Shown here in pieces: positions 11,101 to 20,500 of a stretch of DNA of 64,000 nt. Position 1 is the first letter of the stretch. Each line of letters opens with the position of its first letter. The stretch comes from Poriferisodalis sp965198245 (GTDB lineage: Bacteria; Actinomycetota; Acidimicrobiia; Acidimicrobiales; Poriferisodalaceae). The position numbers were made by a program, and so were the translations under genes. Under the pieces are notes generated by a model, which worked only from the letters and a program-made list of their open reading frames with translations, did no database searches and was not told the origin of the DNA. Where the stretch lies: positions 434,001-498,000 of the forward strand of contig NZ_OZ240249.1 in the NCBI RefSeq assembly GCF_965198245.1. The letters run 5' to 3'.

Positions 11101-11267
11101 CGATCGTGTGGGCAGTCGCAGGCGACACGAACTCGGGCCAGCACGAAGAGCCGGCCGACGGGGAACACTGCTACACAGTGACCATCAGCGGCGTGCGCGT
11201 CGAGGGCACCGTCCAAGACCCATACGAGTACATGACCTGCGTCATAGACCCCGATACCGAGGCCTAG
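8193..11267 (+). CDS. CWB2 / seven-unit RCC1-like propeller / Ig-like / CAP domain protein
   Basis: This is a 1,024-residue protein with a GTG start at 8193 behind GAGGCGAAG (8180-8187) and a signal peptide ending near THPAAAQ. Three CWB2 repeats occupy about 45-340. Residues about 346-609 are seven RCC1-like units, each with a Cys pair spaced nine residues apart and a CWG-type ending (SCGLRPDGTVACWG and variants). An Ig-like domain (GLEVDDFDAVNADATALEGS) follows at about 640-710. The end (about 750-900) is a CAP/SCP domain: IQRINWFRRMAG, TAQHAALMMAAQG and LSHFPG match the INxxR...A..HA..M...LSH pattern. CAP proteins are secreted and have varied roles; no fixed enzymatic role is claimed. The CAP coding sequence is partly duplicated in the broken region at 22262-22636. 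Confidence 0.86.
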   Translation: MKRLRRSAVAAVGCLVVSGALAVVPPVATHPAAAQNVGGSVLVVALGTSLPDVGTAASLAAAGEGEAVVLAEAVDELGAGGASIIAEQQPDRILVVGGASAVGSRVVSELRSLAAGVDIDRLSGSDRIHTAALAAARALPGSGSVTVVLANGWSLPDVGAAASAVASGAADAVLYSSRDALGESTRQVLATHRPVRILVAGGAAAVSADVLASATGSAGVVQTERLGGTTRVETAALVAQHALDGGATTAVLANGWSLPDVGVAAGLAAALPDSVVLYTEPDSLGAATETALTEHAIKHVFLVGAVDADTTHLMSLVPSKLPLTRITTAAHASLHALGAAAPASQPRFVAISAASSFACGIGPDGTVECWGNNGRDNAVAPAGTFSSLSVGQNYSCGLRLDGTVTCWLFDGRDGPAAPSGVFVAVSVGSSNSCGLRPDGTVACWGSTYSGVNDVPAGSFTEISVGRDHACGLRPGGTIECWGDDDGGETVAPAGAFVSVAAASSGDDSCGIRPNGTVECWGRRYEGDHPFEVPSGEFRSVVPNVNHACGIRMDSSVECWGTSYSGQLNAPHGAYRAVSLGYQHTCGLRLDGTVVCWGENVRGQLEVPRRDGAPRLAPWLSSDAAWVVGIGTSIEVDVKFPLAVSGLEVDDFDAVNADATALEGSGVSYRVTVVATSPGTVVVRVPEQVAHDRLGYGTERSQPLAVTVTDGRSAGTVGLDTWDRDAVLAAYEAEYEREEPDWGYTGNVADCVAGSTSQEFRDSMIQRINWFRRMAGATTVTENSGFSSTAQHAALMMAAQGSLSHFPGADWKCYSETGALGARSSNLFLGLSGVRSIDGYIQDSGANNLRVGHRTWILLPQQTMIGTGDVPDARGVHRASNALYVFGPRSSTREVREQRGFVAWPPPGYVPYTSVWGRWSFGLAALEWQCSQRALWQCQPDVSGATVAMADESGPVNIEIIARADLLTDATIVWAVAGDTNSGQHEEPADGEHCYTVTISGVRVEGTVQDPYEYMTCVIDPDTEA

Positions 11268-11271
11268 TCAC

Positions 11272-14049
11272 GTGCCACGCGTGCTTCGGGGGCTCTGCGT
11301 GGCGGTGTGTTCGACCGCCTTGGCTGCATCCATGCTCGCGGTGCCGTCGGCGGCGCAAGCCAACACGGGCTCCACCCTGATCGTTGCCAACGGCGGTTCA
11401 TTGTCTGATGTCGGCACTGCTGCGTCACTCGTAGCCGCTGGTGGGGGCGACGCCGTGGTGTTCGCCGCATCCGCTCACGCCCTGGGTGAGCGGTCCGCCG
11501 CTGTGGTGGCCAGGTTCGCCCCTGACCGTGTGGTCATGGTGGGCGGGACCGCCGCACTGGCTCCGGCCATCGAAGGCGAGTTGAGGCGTCTGGTGCCACG
11601 AGTGGCGACCTCGCGTCACGCCGGTGCGGATCGGATCGACACAGCGGCCCGTGCCGCTGCGGGCTCGCTCACCAGCGCCACCGCACCGACGCTCGTGGTC
11701 GCGAACGGGTGGTCGCTGTCCGATGTGGGGACTGCGGCGTCGGCAGTTGCGACCGGCCGCGGCGACGCTGTGCTCTATGCAGAGAGCGACGACCTAGGAG
11801 CACCGACCCGTGAGCTGCTGAGGGAGTCGCAGCCGGGTCGAGTGCTTCTGGTCGGCGGAGCGGCCGCGCTCGCTGAGAGCGTCGCGGAAGAGATCCGTGC
11901 CCTGGCGCCGGGGGCAACGGTGGAGCGCTTCGGGGGCGCGACGCGCGTCGACACCGCAGCGCTGTCAGCTCAGCGTGCGCTCGAGGCTGGAGCGACCCAC
12001 GCGGTCGTGGCCTATGGCTGGTCCGAGACCGACGTCGGGATCGCGGCGGCACTGGCTGCGTCCGACGGCAGCAGCGCTGTGCTTTATGCGGCGTCTTCCG
12101 ACGCCCTCGGAACGGCCACGGCGGAGCTGCTGCGTGAGCACCGACCCAGCACCGTCACGCTGGTCGGGGCGCTCGAGGCTCTGGCGGCTGCTATCGAGAC
12201 CGAAATCGCCGGGCTTGCGCCGGAAGCGGAGGTTCGACGCCTGGGCAGCCTCGACGTCGCCGTCTCGGCCGGGCTTGCAGCAGCCGATGCGGCGTTCCGT
12301 TTCATCCAGGCCGACTCAGAGGCTGACGTGCCGACCGCCGATGCCCGAACTCATGTGCCAGAGCCCCTGCCTGAGCATTGGCTCGATCGGCTCAACGCCT
12401 ACCGCGCCGCGTCGGGCCTGCTGCTGGTCACGGAGAACTCCGAATGGTCCGCGGGCATCGTGAAGCACCTTGAGTACCTTCGAATAGAAGGCCCCTTCGG
12501 AGACCCTGCCCAGGCGTCGAGCCATCATCGCGAGGACCCCACCAGCCTGCACTTCACCATCGAGGGGCATCGCGCTGGACAGAGCTCGAATCTTTCGTAT
12601 GCGAACCGGACTGACGCCGACGGGATCGACAGTTGGATGCGAGCGCCTTTCCACGGAGCAGCGATGCTGCATCCGCTGTTGGAAAGGGTTGCGCTCGGTC
12701 GTTCTGAACGACCTGATGGCCGCTTCGACCACGGACTCGATGTGAATCGCGGACGATCCGGCAGCACGTATTCAGAAACCGTCGTGTTTCCCGGGGCTGG
12801 CAACTGGGTGCCGCTCACACGCTTCACCGGCGAGCGCCCCAATCCGTTGGACCACTGCCCTGGCTATCAGGAGCGGCCAAGTGCTGGGCTGCCGTTGATC
12901 ATCCTGTTCCCGACGAGCTTTCGTTTCGCTGCGGGAGCAACGGCCGAACTGCGAGGCGCCAGCGGCCAGCACTTCCGCACGCTCGACGGCAACCTGTGCA
13001 CCGTCCACGCGGCGAGCAACAGGATCTTCCTCATAGCCAACGAAGCCCTGGAGCCTGGCGAGTGGAAGGCGACGTTCCGCGTCCGAACGGGCCAGTCGCT
13101 GACGTGGTGCTTCGGCGTGTATGAACCCTCGGCGGCCTCGGTCCCGCTCAGGCGGCTCGGGGGCTGTGAGAATTATTCCGCTCGCCCGGCCCTGCACTCT
13201 TCGACCTCCGGCGGCACAGCAGACGGCAGCCAGTCGTCGACCTCCTACACCGCCGTCAGCGCCGCCCATGCTTCGGGCAACATCAGCATCTGCGTGCTGC
13301 GATCCGACGGCTTCGTCGAATGCAGCGGTCCAGGACAGGCGAGGAACATCCCCGATGGTCCGTTCACCGCTGTCGATGCTGGCTTTTTGGGGTCATGTGG
13401 CCTGCGCCCCGATGGCACGATCGAGTGTTGGGGCGACCTCTACAGTGGTCAGACGTATGGCGGCATACCAGAGGTGCCGCAGGGCACGTTCACGTCGCTC
13501 GACGTGGGCCGCGGGCACTCATGCGCCGTTCGCAGTGACGGTGCCATCAAGTGCTGGGCCGACAGCTTCGGCAACGAACATGGCCAAGCAGACCCGCCGG
13601 CGGGAGCATTCACCGATGTAGCAGCCGGCTGGTCCCACACCTGCGGCATCCGCGTCAGCGGCAACGTCGAGTGCTGGGGCGGCGAGCCGAACCCCTTTGA
13701 GTATCTGCGACCGCCGTCCGGCAGCTTCATGGGGATTGCCGCAGGAGACGACTACACCTGCGGTCTGCGTTCGGAGGGCACCGTCGACTGTTGGGGATGG
13801 CCTGGAGTCGCGGGACACGAGGTGACAATTCCCCCGACGGGAACTTTCACAGCCATCTCTTCGGGGCGGTCTCATGCCTGCGGGATCCGCCTCAACGGAA
13901 CCGTGGAGTGCTGGGGCTACGGCATCTACGCCGAACTCGACGTGCCAGCGGGCCACTTCATCTCCATAGCTGCGGGCGAAGCATTCTCGTGCGCCATCCG
14001 CGCCAACGGCGAGCTCGAATGCTGGGGCGGTTCGGAGAGCCGAGGCTGA
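11272..14049 (+). CDS. CWB2 / CAP / seven-unit RCC1-like propeller protein
   Basis: This is a 925-residue secreted protein whose GTG start lies 4 bases after the stop of the previous gene, so the two are almost certainly one transcript. The signal peptide (VLRGLCVAVCSTALAAS) ends near PSAAQA. Three CWB2 repeats (VANGGSLSDVGTAASLVAAG and two more) run to about residue 345. A CAP-like domain at about 363-530 begins LPEHWLDRLNAYRAASGLLL. It is followed by a Cys-containing beta-rich linker. Seven RCC1-like units with the paired-Cys signature (SCGLRPDGTIECWG, TCGIRVSGNVECWG and others) fill about 658-925. The module order is CAP before RCC1, the reverse of the gene upstream. It is probably wall-anchored, with the propeller as a binding head. 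The function is unknown. Confidence 0.86.
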   Translation: MPRVLRGLCVAVCSTALAASMLAVPSAAQANTGSTLIVANGGSLSDVGTAASLVAAGGGDAVVFAASAHALGERSAAVVARFAPDRVVMVGGTAALAPAIEGELRRLVPRVATSRHAGADRIDTAARAAAGSLTSATAPTLVVANGWSLSDVGTAASAVATGRGDAVLYAESDDLGAPTRELLRESQPGRVLLVGGAAALAESVAEEIRALAPGATVERFGGATRVDTAALSAQRALEAGATHAVVAYGWSETDVGIAAALAASDGSSAVLYAASSDALGTATAELLREHRPSTVTLVGALEALAAAIETEIAGLAPEAEVRRLGSLDVAVSAGLAAADAAFRFIQADSEADVPTADARTHVPEPLPEHWLDRLNAYRAASGLLLVTENSEWSAGIVKHLEYLRIEGPFGDPAQASSHHREDPTSLHFTIEGHRAGQSSNLSYANRTDADGIDSWMRAPFHGAAMLHPLLERVALGRSERPDGRFDHGLDVNRGRSGSTYSETVVFPGAGNWVPLTRFTGERPNPLDHCPGYQERPSAGLPLIILFPTSFRFAAGATAELRGASGQHFRTLDGNLCTVHAASNRIFLIANEALEPGEWKATFRVRTGQSLTWCFGVYEPSAASVPLRRLGGCENYSARPALHSSTSGGTADGSQSSTSYTAVSAAHASGNISICVLRSDGFVECSGPGQARNIPDGPFTAVDAGFLGSCGLRPDGTIECWGDLYSGQTYGGIPEVPQGTFTSLDVGRGHSCAVRSDGAIKCWADSFGNEHGQADPPAGAFTDVAAGWSHTCGIRVSGNVECWGGEPNPFEYLRPPSGSFMGIAAGDDYTCGLRSEGTVDCWGWPGVAGHEVTIPPTGTFTAISSGRSHACGIRLNGTVECWGYGIYAELDVPAGHFISIAAGEAFSCAIRANGELECWGGSESRG

Positions 14050-14188
14050 TGCTGACTCATCGCGGCCGTGCTGACGGCGGCCTTGCAGATCGAAACTCTC
14101 GCCAAGGCGATGTTGCCGACCCAAGCACTACTGTTGATGCGCCAAGGAATCGGCACCGCCTAATGGACCCACCCGAGCGGGACACGGC

Positions 14189-17100
14189 ATGGCCGGCAGG
14201 ATCAGTCTTCTAGGACGGGTGGCCGGTGTGCGATCGGCTGGTTCGCTTCGCTGGTTCGGCGCGGCAACGGTGGTGATCGTCGGCCTGTTGGCGGGTCCTC
14301 CCGCCGGAGCACAGACGCATGCTGCGGTGGTGCCGCCGCCGTCATTTTTTGTCCACTGCGGCGCATCCTTCCCTAGAACTGCCATCCCTGTCGTTGTTGC
14401 CTCCGACGCTGCGGCCCAGTCGGATCTCTACAGCGCCGTCACACTCGCAGGCGTCGTCGGCACCTCCTGCATCATCCTCGCCGGACCGCGTGACGAGCCG
14501 ATGCCCGCCGATCAGCAGGCCCTTCTCGACCGCACGAGCGCTGAGGGGTACATCGTTGGCGGCACTGCGGCAGTACCCGACTCCAAGCTCGCGGGTCGTA
14601 CCATGGTCCGCATCGCAGGCGTCGACCGGTGGCAGACCGCGCGTCTCGTCGGACGAGAAGCCATCGCTCAAGCCGGCGGTCAGCCACCGCGAGCCGACGC
14701 GTCCCTCGGCGCCGAGAACCCCCGGACGTCTTGTCATTTCGACACGCCGATTGTGGTTGCGTCCGACGCTGCGGCCCAGTCGGATCTCTACAGCGCCGTC
14801 ACCCTCGCAGGCGTCATCGGCACCGACTGCATCATCCTCGCCGGACACCGCGACAAGATCATGCCCGGAGAACAGCGAGCGCGCCTCGACGCAGCATCTG
14901 GTGGGGGCTACATCGTCGGTGGCACAAAGGCAGTGCCAAACGAGAAACTGTTCGGGCGCAACATGGTCCGCATCTCAGGCTTAAACCGCTGGAACACGGC
15001 CAACGCCGTCGGTGCCGAGGCCCTCAGGATTGCGGACCCGTCCGATCCGGGCTCAGCCGATTCGGCCTCAACTGACTCGAACGCAACAGAACCGAATGAA
15101 GACTCTGATGTCCTAGAGTCTCCTCAGTTTCTTCCCATGCCCATGCGGATCGACGGCGACTGGACAATCCCAACCTTCATCTGTGCTGAGGAAGGCAAGT
15201 ATCAATCTGGGGACCTGAACCGACTCGTCCAACGATTGAATGATGAATTGGATGGATTTTTTGAGCGCCTCTCTTCTCGGCAGATGACACTCAGGTTCAG
15301 AACTAGTTCTGTGCTGACTGACGATATTGCATGGGATGAGCTATCTATTGCTGATGCTCGTACCGAGGGCATAGAACCATGTGCACAGGCGGCCAAACAG
15401 CAGTCCGGCACGAGTCAAGTTTTGATTGTTGTAGACCTACCTGTTGACTTCATTGCTGGCTACGCCAGGCTCTCATCTGGTCCTGCTTTCGCCGCCACAT
15501 ACGATGGCTGGACCGAAAAGGCTAGCTTTCTTAGAAGCGTGGTTCATGAATTGGGCCACTCTATCTTGGGGCTTCACCACCTCAAGCTCGTACGTCTAGG
15601 AGATGTATTTCTTGATGAGGATTCAAGCGCAAGGTCTGTGTTCTATGAGGAGCCCAGATTGGCTTGCTATCAATACGATCAATTAGACTGGCCCGTGCCG
15701 GACTATGCCGAACCTTGCGAACGCCTGACTCCCTCCGCACCGCGATCAACGTCCATCGGACGGAAATACGCCGACGGGTACCAGGTCGCGTGGGAACCGC
15801 CGCTCTTCAGTGATGATGCTGCGATATCTGGATACACAGTCGAGATCAGTTCCGAAGGCGATTTTTCATGCACTGGAACCAGATGGAATCCCGCTCATTC
15901 GACGAGCAATCACTGTCGCATCGAGAAGGGCCCAGAATCGAGACTCCATACATTCGACTTAGCCGCAGCGGAGCCGGGCAAGTACGGAATTGCGGTCACC
16001 GCGAATACGAAGTACGGACAGGGAGACCGTAGCACGTACAGTTTCGATATCGGTCCAGTACCGCCGTCTTTCGGCCCTATACGGACACAAACCATCACCA
16101 ACACGACAATACAACTCGCTTGGAATACCGAGAGCCACGCCAATTTCAGAGAAGAGCACTCGGCCGACGTTGAATATGAGATTGCGTACACTGCCAACGG
16201 ATTAAGGCTCGTGCAGCGGGCATGGGGCCGCAACCGCTATTTCGATACTCGTGCTGTCTTGACGGATCTCGATGAGGGTACCGAATACGAGATTCAAGTC
16301 CGTGCCTGCTCAAGAACGTTGAGTGCAAGGAATTGCGCGGGTTGGAATACCCTGAGCGTATCTACGTCGTCGACGGTTCCGCCACCAGAGGCGGTTTCTG
16401 TAGCGTCGGGTGCCGGGTGGTATCTCCTCACTTGGGAGCCCGTTCCTGGGGCCAAGAGCTATCTGCTCGAATTGCCTAGCGGAGCATGGCACAGGCACAT
16501 CGCGCCAGATTATGGTACCGGATTCAACGTGCAACCAGGATCGACGTACTCCATAAAGATCCGCTCCTGCAGTTCTGTCGTGCTGTCGTGCGATGACAGC
16601 GAGGAAACAACTGTTACTTTCACAACAGCCGCCGAGCCGGCCATCCCTCCCCCCTATAGCGTCGCTCTTCAAGAAATCGACGAGTCAACCGCCACTGTCA
16701 TGTTGGGCACTCTGGAACCGTGGACAACCCTGGATCCTGACCTGCAGTACAGGATTGAATACGAATACACCGATGGAGAAACGAGTTCAGGCCTACGCAC
16801 GGATCGCCTGCATCGATCGAATCTTCAGCTGTTGAGTCTCTCGGTGATGACCGGCAAGACATACACGCTCAAGGTGCGCTACTGCGAAGAGCCTGAAGCC
16901 GTCGACGTATGCAGTGCGTGGGCCGTGATCACCTTCTCGAATCCGTCGGCGATGTCAATGCTCGGTCCGCCATCGCTCCGGTTGGCAGATGTTGGGGATG
17001 TTTGGCTCGAGTTTGCCTGGGATCCTGTACCAGGAGCGCGTTCGTACTATTGGCGATACCAAGAAGCCGGTCGTGAGAAATCTTGGGTCTATGGCCGTGA

Positions 17101-17530
17101 TGTCGAACACGATATAGAAGCTGCTTACGGCGTCGAGCCTGGCTCGACGTACACGGTTCAGGTCCGAGCGTGCGGTGATCCAACGCAGCCATGCGGTGAA
17201 TGGGGTACCGCTGCCTTCACTTCCCGCTCGTCATTGACGCCACTGCCCAGGTCGTATCCGGTGTCCATATCCGGCATCACCGACACACAGGTGCAGCTGG
17301 AATGGAATCCACCAGAAGAATACCCCTACTACGCGTTCAAGTGGTACCCGACCGATGAGCGGGGTGACGTCTTCGTTCAAGGCGACATTGGCTACGGCGA
17401 CGATCGGGTGATCACCGGACTCAACCCAAGCACTCGTTACACAATCGCGATTCGCACATGTAGCTGGCGCGACGACGTTCCCTGCACCGATTGGGTGGCC
17501 ACCGAAATCACCACGCTCCCACGCAGCTAG
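14189..17530 (+). CDS. Secreted zincin with CWB2-like pair and fibronectin type III repeats
   Basis: This is a 1,113-residue protein with ATG 14189 followed by a long signal peptide ending near PPAGAQT. Residues about 60-290 are two CWB2-like units in tandem (VVASDAAAQSDLYSAVTLAG in both), 120 residues apart, with a recently duplicated DNA segment. A Ser/Asp/Asn-rich linker leads to a peptidase-like domain (about 310-500) with VVHELGHSILGLHH; H453, E454 and H457 form HExxH. At least four FN3-like units follow, with YTVEISSEGD, YEIQVRACS, YTLKVRYCE and YTVQVRACG strands. The protease and FN3 portion is clearly lower in GC than the N-terminal part, suggesting a different origin. It is likely the last gene of the 1412-17530 group; 139 bases separate it from the gene before. 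Confidence 0.82.
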   Translation: MAGRISLLGRVAGVRSAGSLRWFGAATVVIVGLLAGPPAGAQTHAAVVPPPSFFVHCGASFPRTAIPVVVASDAAAQSDLYSAVTLAGVVGTSCIILAGPRDEPMPADQQALLDRTSAEGYIVGGTAAVPDSKLAGRTMVRIAGVDRWQTARLVGREAIAQAGGQPPRADASLGAENPRTSCHFDTPIVVASDAAAQSDLYSAVTLAGVIGTDCIILAGHRDKIMPGEQRARLDAASGGGYIVGGTKAVPNEKLFGRNMVRISGLNRWNTANAVGAEALRIADPSDPGSADSASTDSNATEPNEDSDVLESPQFLPMPMRIDGDWTIPTFICAEEGKYQSGDLNRLVQRLNDELDGFFERLSSRQMTLRFRTSSVLTDDIAWDELSIADARTEGIEPCAQAAKQQSGTSQVLIVVDLPVDFIAGYARLSSGPAFAATYDGWTEKASFLRSVVHELGHSILGLHHLKLVRLGDVFLDEDSSARSVFYEEPRLACYQYDQLDWPVPDYAEPCERLTPSAPRSTSIGRKYADGYQVAWEPPLFSDDAAISGYTVEISSEGDFSCTGTRWNPAHSTSNHCRIEKGPESRLHTFDLAAAEPGKYGIAVTANTKYGQGDRSTYSFDIGPVPPSFGPIRTQTITNTTIQLAWNTESHANFREEHSADVEYEIAYTANGLRLVQRAWGRNRYFDTRAVLTDLDEGTEYEIQVRACSRTLSARNCAGWNTLSVSTSSTVPPPEAVSVASGAGWYLLTWEPVPGAKSYLLELPSGAWHRHIAPDYGTGFNVQPGSTYSIKIRSCSSVVLSCDDSEETTVTFTTAAEPAIPPPYSVALQEIDESTATVMLGTLEPWTTLDPDLQYRIEYEYTDGETSSGLRTDRLHRSNLQLLSLSVMTGKTYTLKVRYCEEPEAVDVCSAWAVITFSNPSAMSMLGPPSLRLADVGDVWLEFAWDPVPGARSYYWRYQEAGREKSWVYGRDVEHDIEAAYGVEPGSTYTVQVRACGDPTQPCGEWGTAAFTSRSSLTPLPRSYPVSISGITDTQVQLEWNPPEEYPYYAFKWYPTDERGDVFVQGDIGYGDDRVITGLNPSTRYTIAIRTCSWRDDVPCTDWVATEITTLPRS
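14396..14847 (+). repeat. Tandem duplication, 360-bp period, inside the 14189 gene
   Basis: Bases 14396-14487 and 14756-14847 are nearly the same, offset by exactly 360 bases; 14402-14442 matches 14762-14802 without a mismatch. The copies encode the core of the two CWB2-like units. DNA identity much higher than in the flanks points to a recent duplication or gene conversion. Confidence 0.85.
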
Positions 17531-17583
17531 CCCTGGCAGGTATTCGTAGTGCGGTTTCGTTCAGCGCGACACCTAGTCACCAC

Positions 17584-20500
17584 TCAGCTTTGGAAGCGGC
17601 CCCAGCACTGAAGTGTCCCGTCGACGCGTATGCCGCACGAGAACGAGGCGCCTGAACTGACGGATATGAACCGGCCCGCGGGTGCGTCCGGTTCGCCATG
17701 GAACCCGTAGCCCCAGCATTCGGCGACGCCGTTCGGTCGAAGACCGCAGGCATGGCCCACTCCTGCGGAAATCGTCGTGAACGGCCCCGGCGGTGGGGAT
17801 GTCAGCATGCCGGAGTCTTCTGATCCCCAGCACTCAGCAGTACTGTCCGAGCGCAGACCGCAGGTATAGAAGTGCCCGGCAGCAATCGCCTCGAAGCTGC
17901 CAGACGGCACTTGCAGGACGTCGGACTGCGACGGCGGGGCGCCCCAGCACACAACTGAGCCGCCGACGCGAATGCCGCAGGCGTGGTATGCGCCGACAGC
18001 GATATCAGTGAACGCCCCTGCTGGCGGTTCTGCTTGGCCGTAATCCTCATTGGACAGGATGGCGAATTCACCCCAACACTTGATCTCTCTATCGCTTCGG
18101 ACTGCACAAGCCTGAGACCCGGCCATGTCGAGGGTCGTGAACGTGCCATCGGGAATTCCTCGCACTTGACCGGGGTGGTGGGAGCCCCAGCATGCGATGC
18201 TGCCGTTCAGCCGCAGGCCGCACGCAGTCAGGGTGCCTACACCGACCTCCGTGAAAGGACCATCGGGGGCGTTGAACATGTCGACAAATTGGGTGCGGAC
18301 CGATTCGTCGAGGGAAGCGAGGTCGTTCCCGATAGCGCGGCAATCGACGTGGCTGTCGGCACGGAGCATGCAAACGCCCCCAAGGTCTGTTCCACCCGTT
18401 GGCCCAAAGAAGCTCCCTACACTTCCGGCGGACACCGTGCGGTACGAGGCCAGTGGGTCGTCATCGGATTCGGTGTCGGTTTCCGATCCTTCTCCTGGTG
18501 CACCGCTGGTGCGTGTGACGGTGAAGTCTTCAGTGTCGCCAGTAAAGGTGTACCGGGTCATTTCTGCGTAGTTCACTAGCAGGCTGGCGCCGCTGTACAG
18601 GATCGATCCGGCATCCAAGAATTTCCCAAATGTACTGCCGAGAGCGTCTTTGGCATACATGGGGAGGCAGTCGAAGAACAAACTGCGAACTTTGGCGATC
18701 ACGTCGTCATTGTCGGCGAGGATGCCGTCCTTGATGCACGAGAGTCCGTCCTTGAAGTCAGCCAAGAATTTGACCAGTTGCTCATTGCCGAATGTGGACG
18801 CCAGCGTGTCGAGACCGAATGCGATTGCGTCGAGTGTTGCGTGCAGGTGATCGGCTTCGGCACGGAATGTGAGCGAGCCGTGTTCGCCGAATCCCGCTTG
18901 GGGGGCGTGGATCAGGGCGACTTCGCCGCCGGGCAGGATGACCTCGCCGGTGTCGAAGAACTCGACGAGTTGGTTGATGGCCCATGTCGAGAGTCCGGTA
19001 GATGATGCACCTCCTTCATATCCGGCGAACGTGAGCACTTCGGACGCGGCGTGCTGACTGCGGATGGGCTGGTGTGTTCCGTCGGGCGCGTACGCAGACA
19101 GTGTCATCGCAAATCCGCGATTCATTCCCACTTTGAGGCGCAAGTCGTCGCGTGTCGTCGGAATGGGAGTCGTCGTCTCCCCGCAGACGAGCAACGGGAT
19201 GTCCTCTGGGTCGTTCCTGCCGTCGTCGGCTTCGACATCGATGCCGTGAACCCAATCGGGTGACGCGCTGTCGCATTTGGGCGGGTCGATGCGTGTCTCA
19301 AACACCTCTTGGATCGCCTGCACGTATATCTCGACGACCTCTGCACCGAGGTCGCGAGCTTGCTCAAGAACGCGAATGACCCAGGGCGGCAGGTGGTGGC
19401 CCACGGCGGCGGCGTGCGCAAGCACTTGCCCGGCCAGCGAGGGCACATCGGAAAAGATGAAGTCCTGGGTGCGGTGCCAGCCCGCGCGCAGCCATCCGGT
19501 TGTGGTGTCCCAGCTCTGCCGCGCAAAGCCCGTCAGCTGGTTCCATCGGTCGGCGATCCAGTTGGCAGGGATCTTGAAGGGATTAAAAATGGTGAGGTGA
19601 TACACCTGCGCGGTCACCGTCGACCGTTGCGGGTCGTAGGTCGCGCTGGGTTCGGGAAACCACAGTTCGAGGTTCTCGTCGTAGTAGTACAGACCGACGG
19701 AATCGCCAGGTTCGATCTTGGCAGCGTCGACAGGAATCTCGACCGTGACCGGCCACACCTCCTCGCCGGTGAGCTCGACGCTCAATGGGCCGTCGAGCGC
19801 GGAGACCTCCAGGGACTCATCGACCGGAGCGGGGCCATCGACGACCCGTGCGGTCGGGGCGGCCTCTGCGGCAGCCGTCACCGTCGCGCCGGCGACGCTG
19901 AGCACGTCGACCGCCGCGGGACGGACCCGCACCGTGTAGTCAGTGCCGTCGTTCAGGCCGTCGATGTCGAACGAGGTGGTGGTAACCACCACTCGGTCAG
20001 TGCTGTTGTAAGTCGTCACAGCGGTGCGCCACTGAACCTCGTAACCGGGCTGGGAAGAGTCGGCCACAGCTTCCCCTTCGGGCCAGGACACGCTGATGCG
20101 TCCCGCCAAGGGCACCGCCTCGGCCTCGCCCCCAAGCGCTGTCACTGACGCCGACGCGTCCGCTACAGCGTCGCGGCGGTAATCGGCGGACTGCACCCGG
20201 TCCGCGATCACTCCCACTGCAGCATCGGGCACCAAGCCGGCGACTTCGAGCAGAAGGCCGTACGGGTTCTTGCCGCTGACATCGACAAGCAGCACAGCGC
20301 TCGGCGGTCGGTCGGCAAAGAGATCAGCGCCTGCATCACCGAGGTCGCCATCGGCTGCGTACAGCACAGCGCTCCGGTCCATCGACGCGGATATCGCCGC
20401 AGCCACCCCCACGTCGTTGAGCGACCAGCCGTCAGCTATCACCGCCACCGTCGCTCCTGCGTCGAACGCTTCACGCGCCGACAATGCAGCGGTCTCGACG

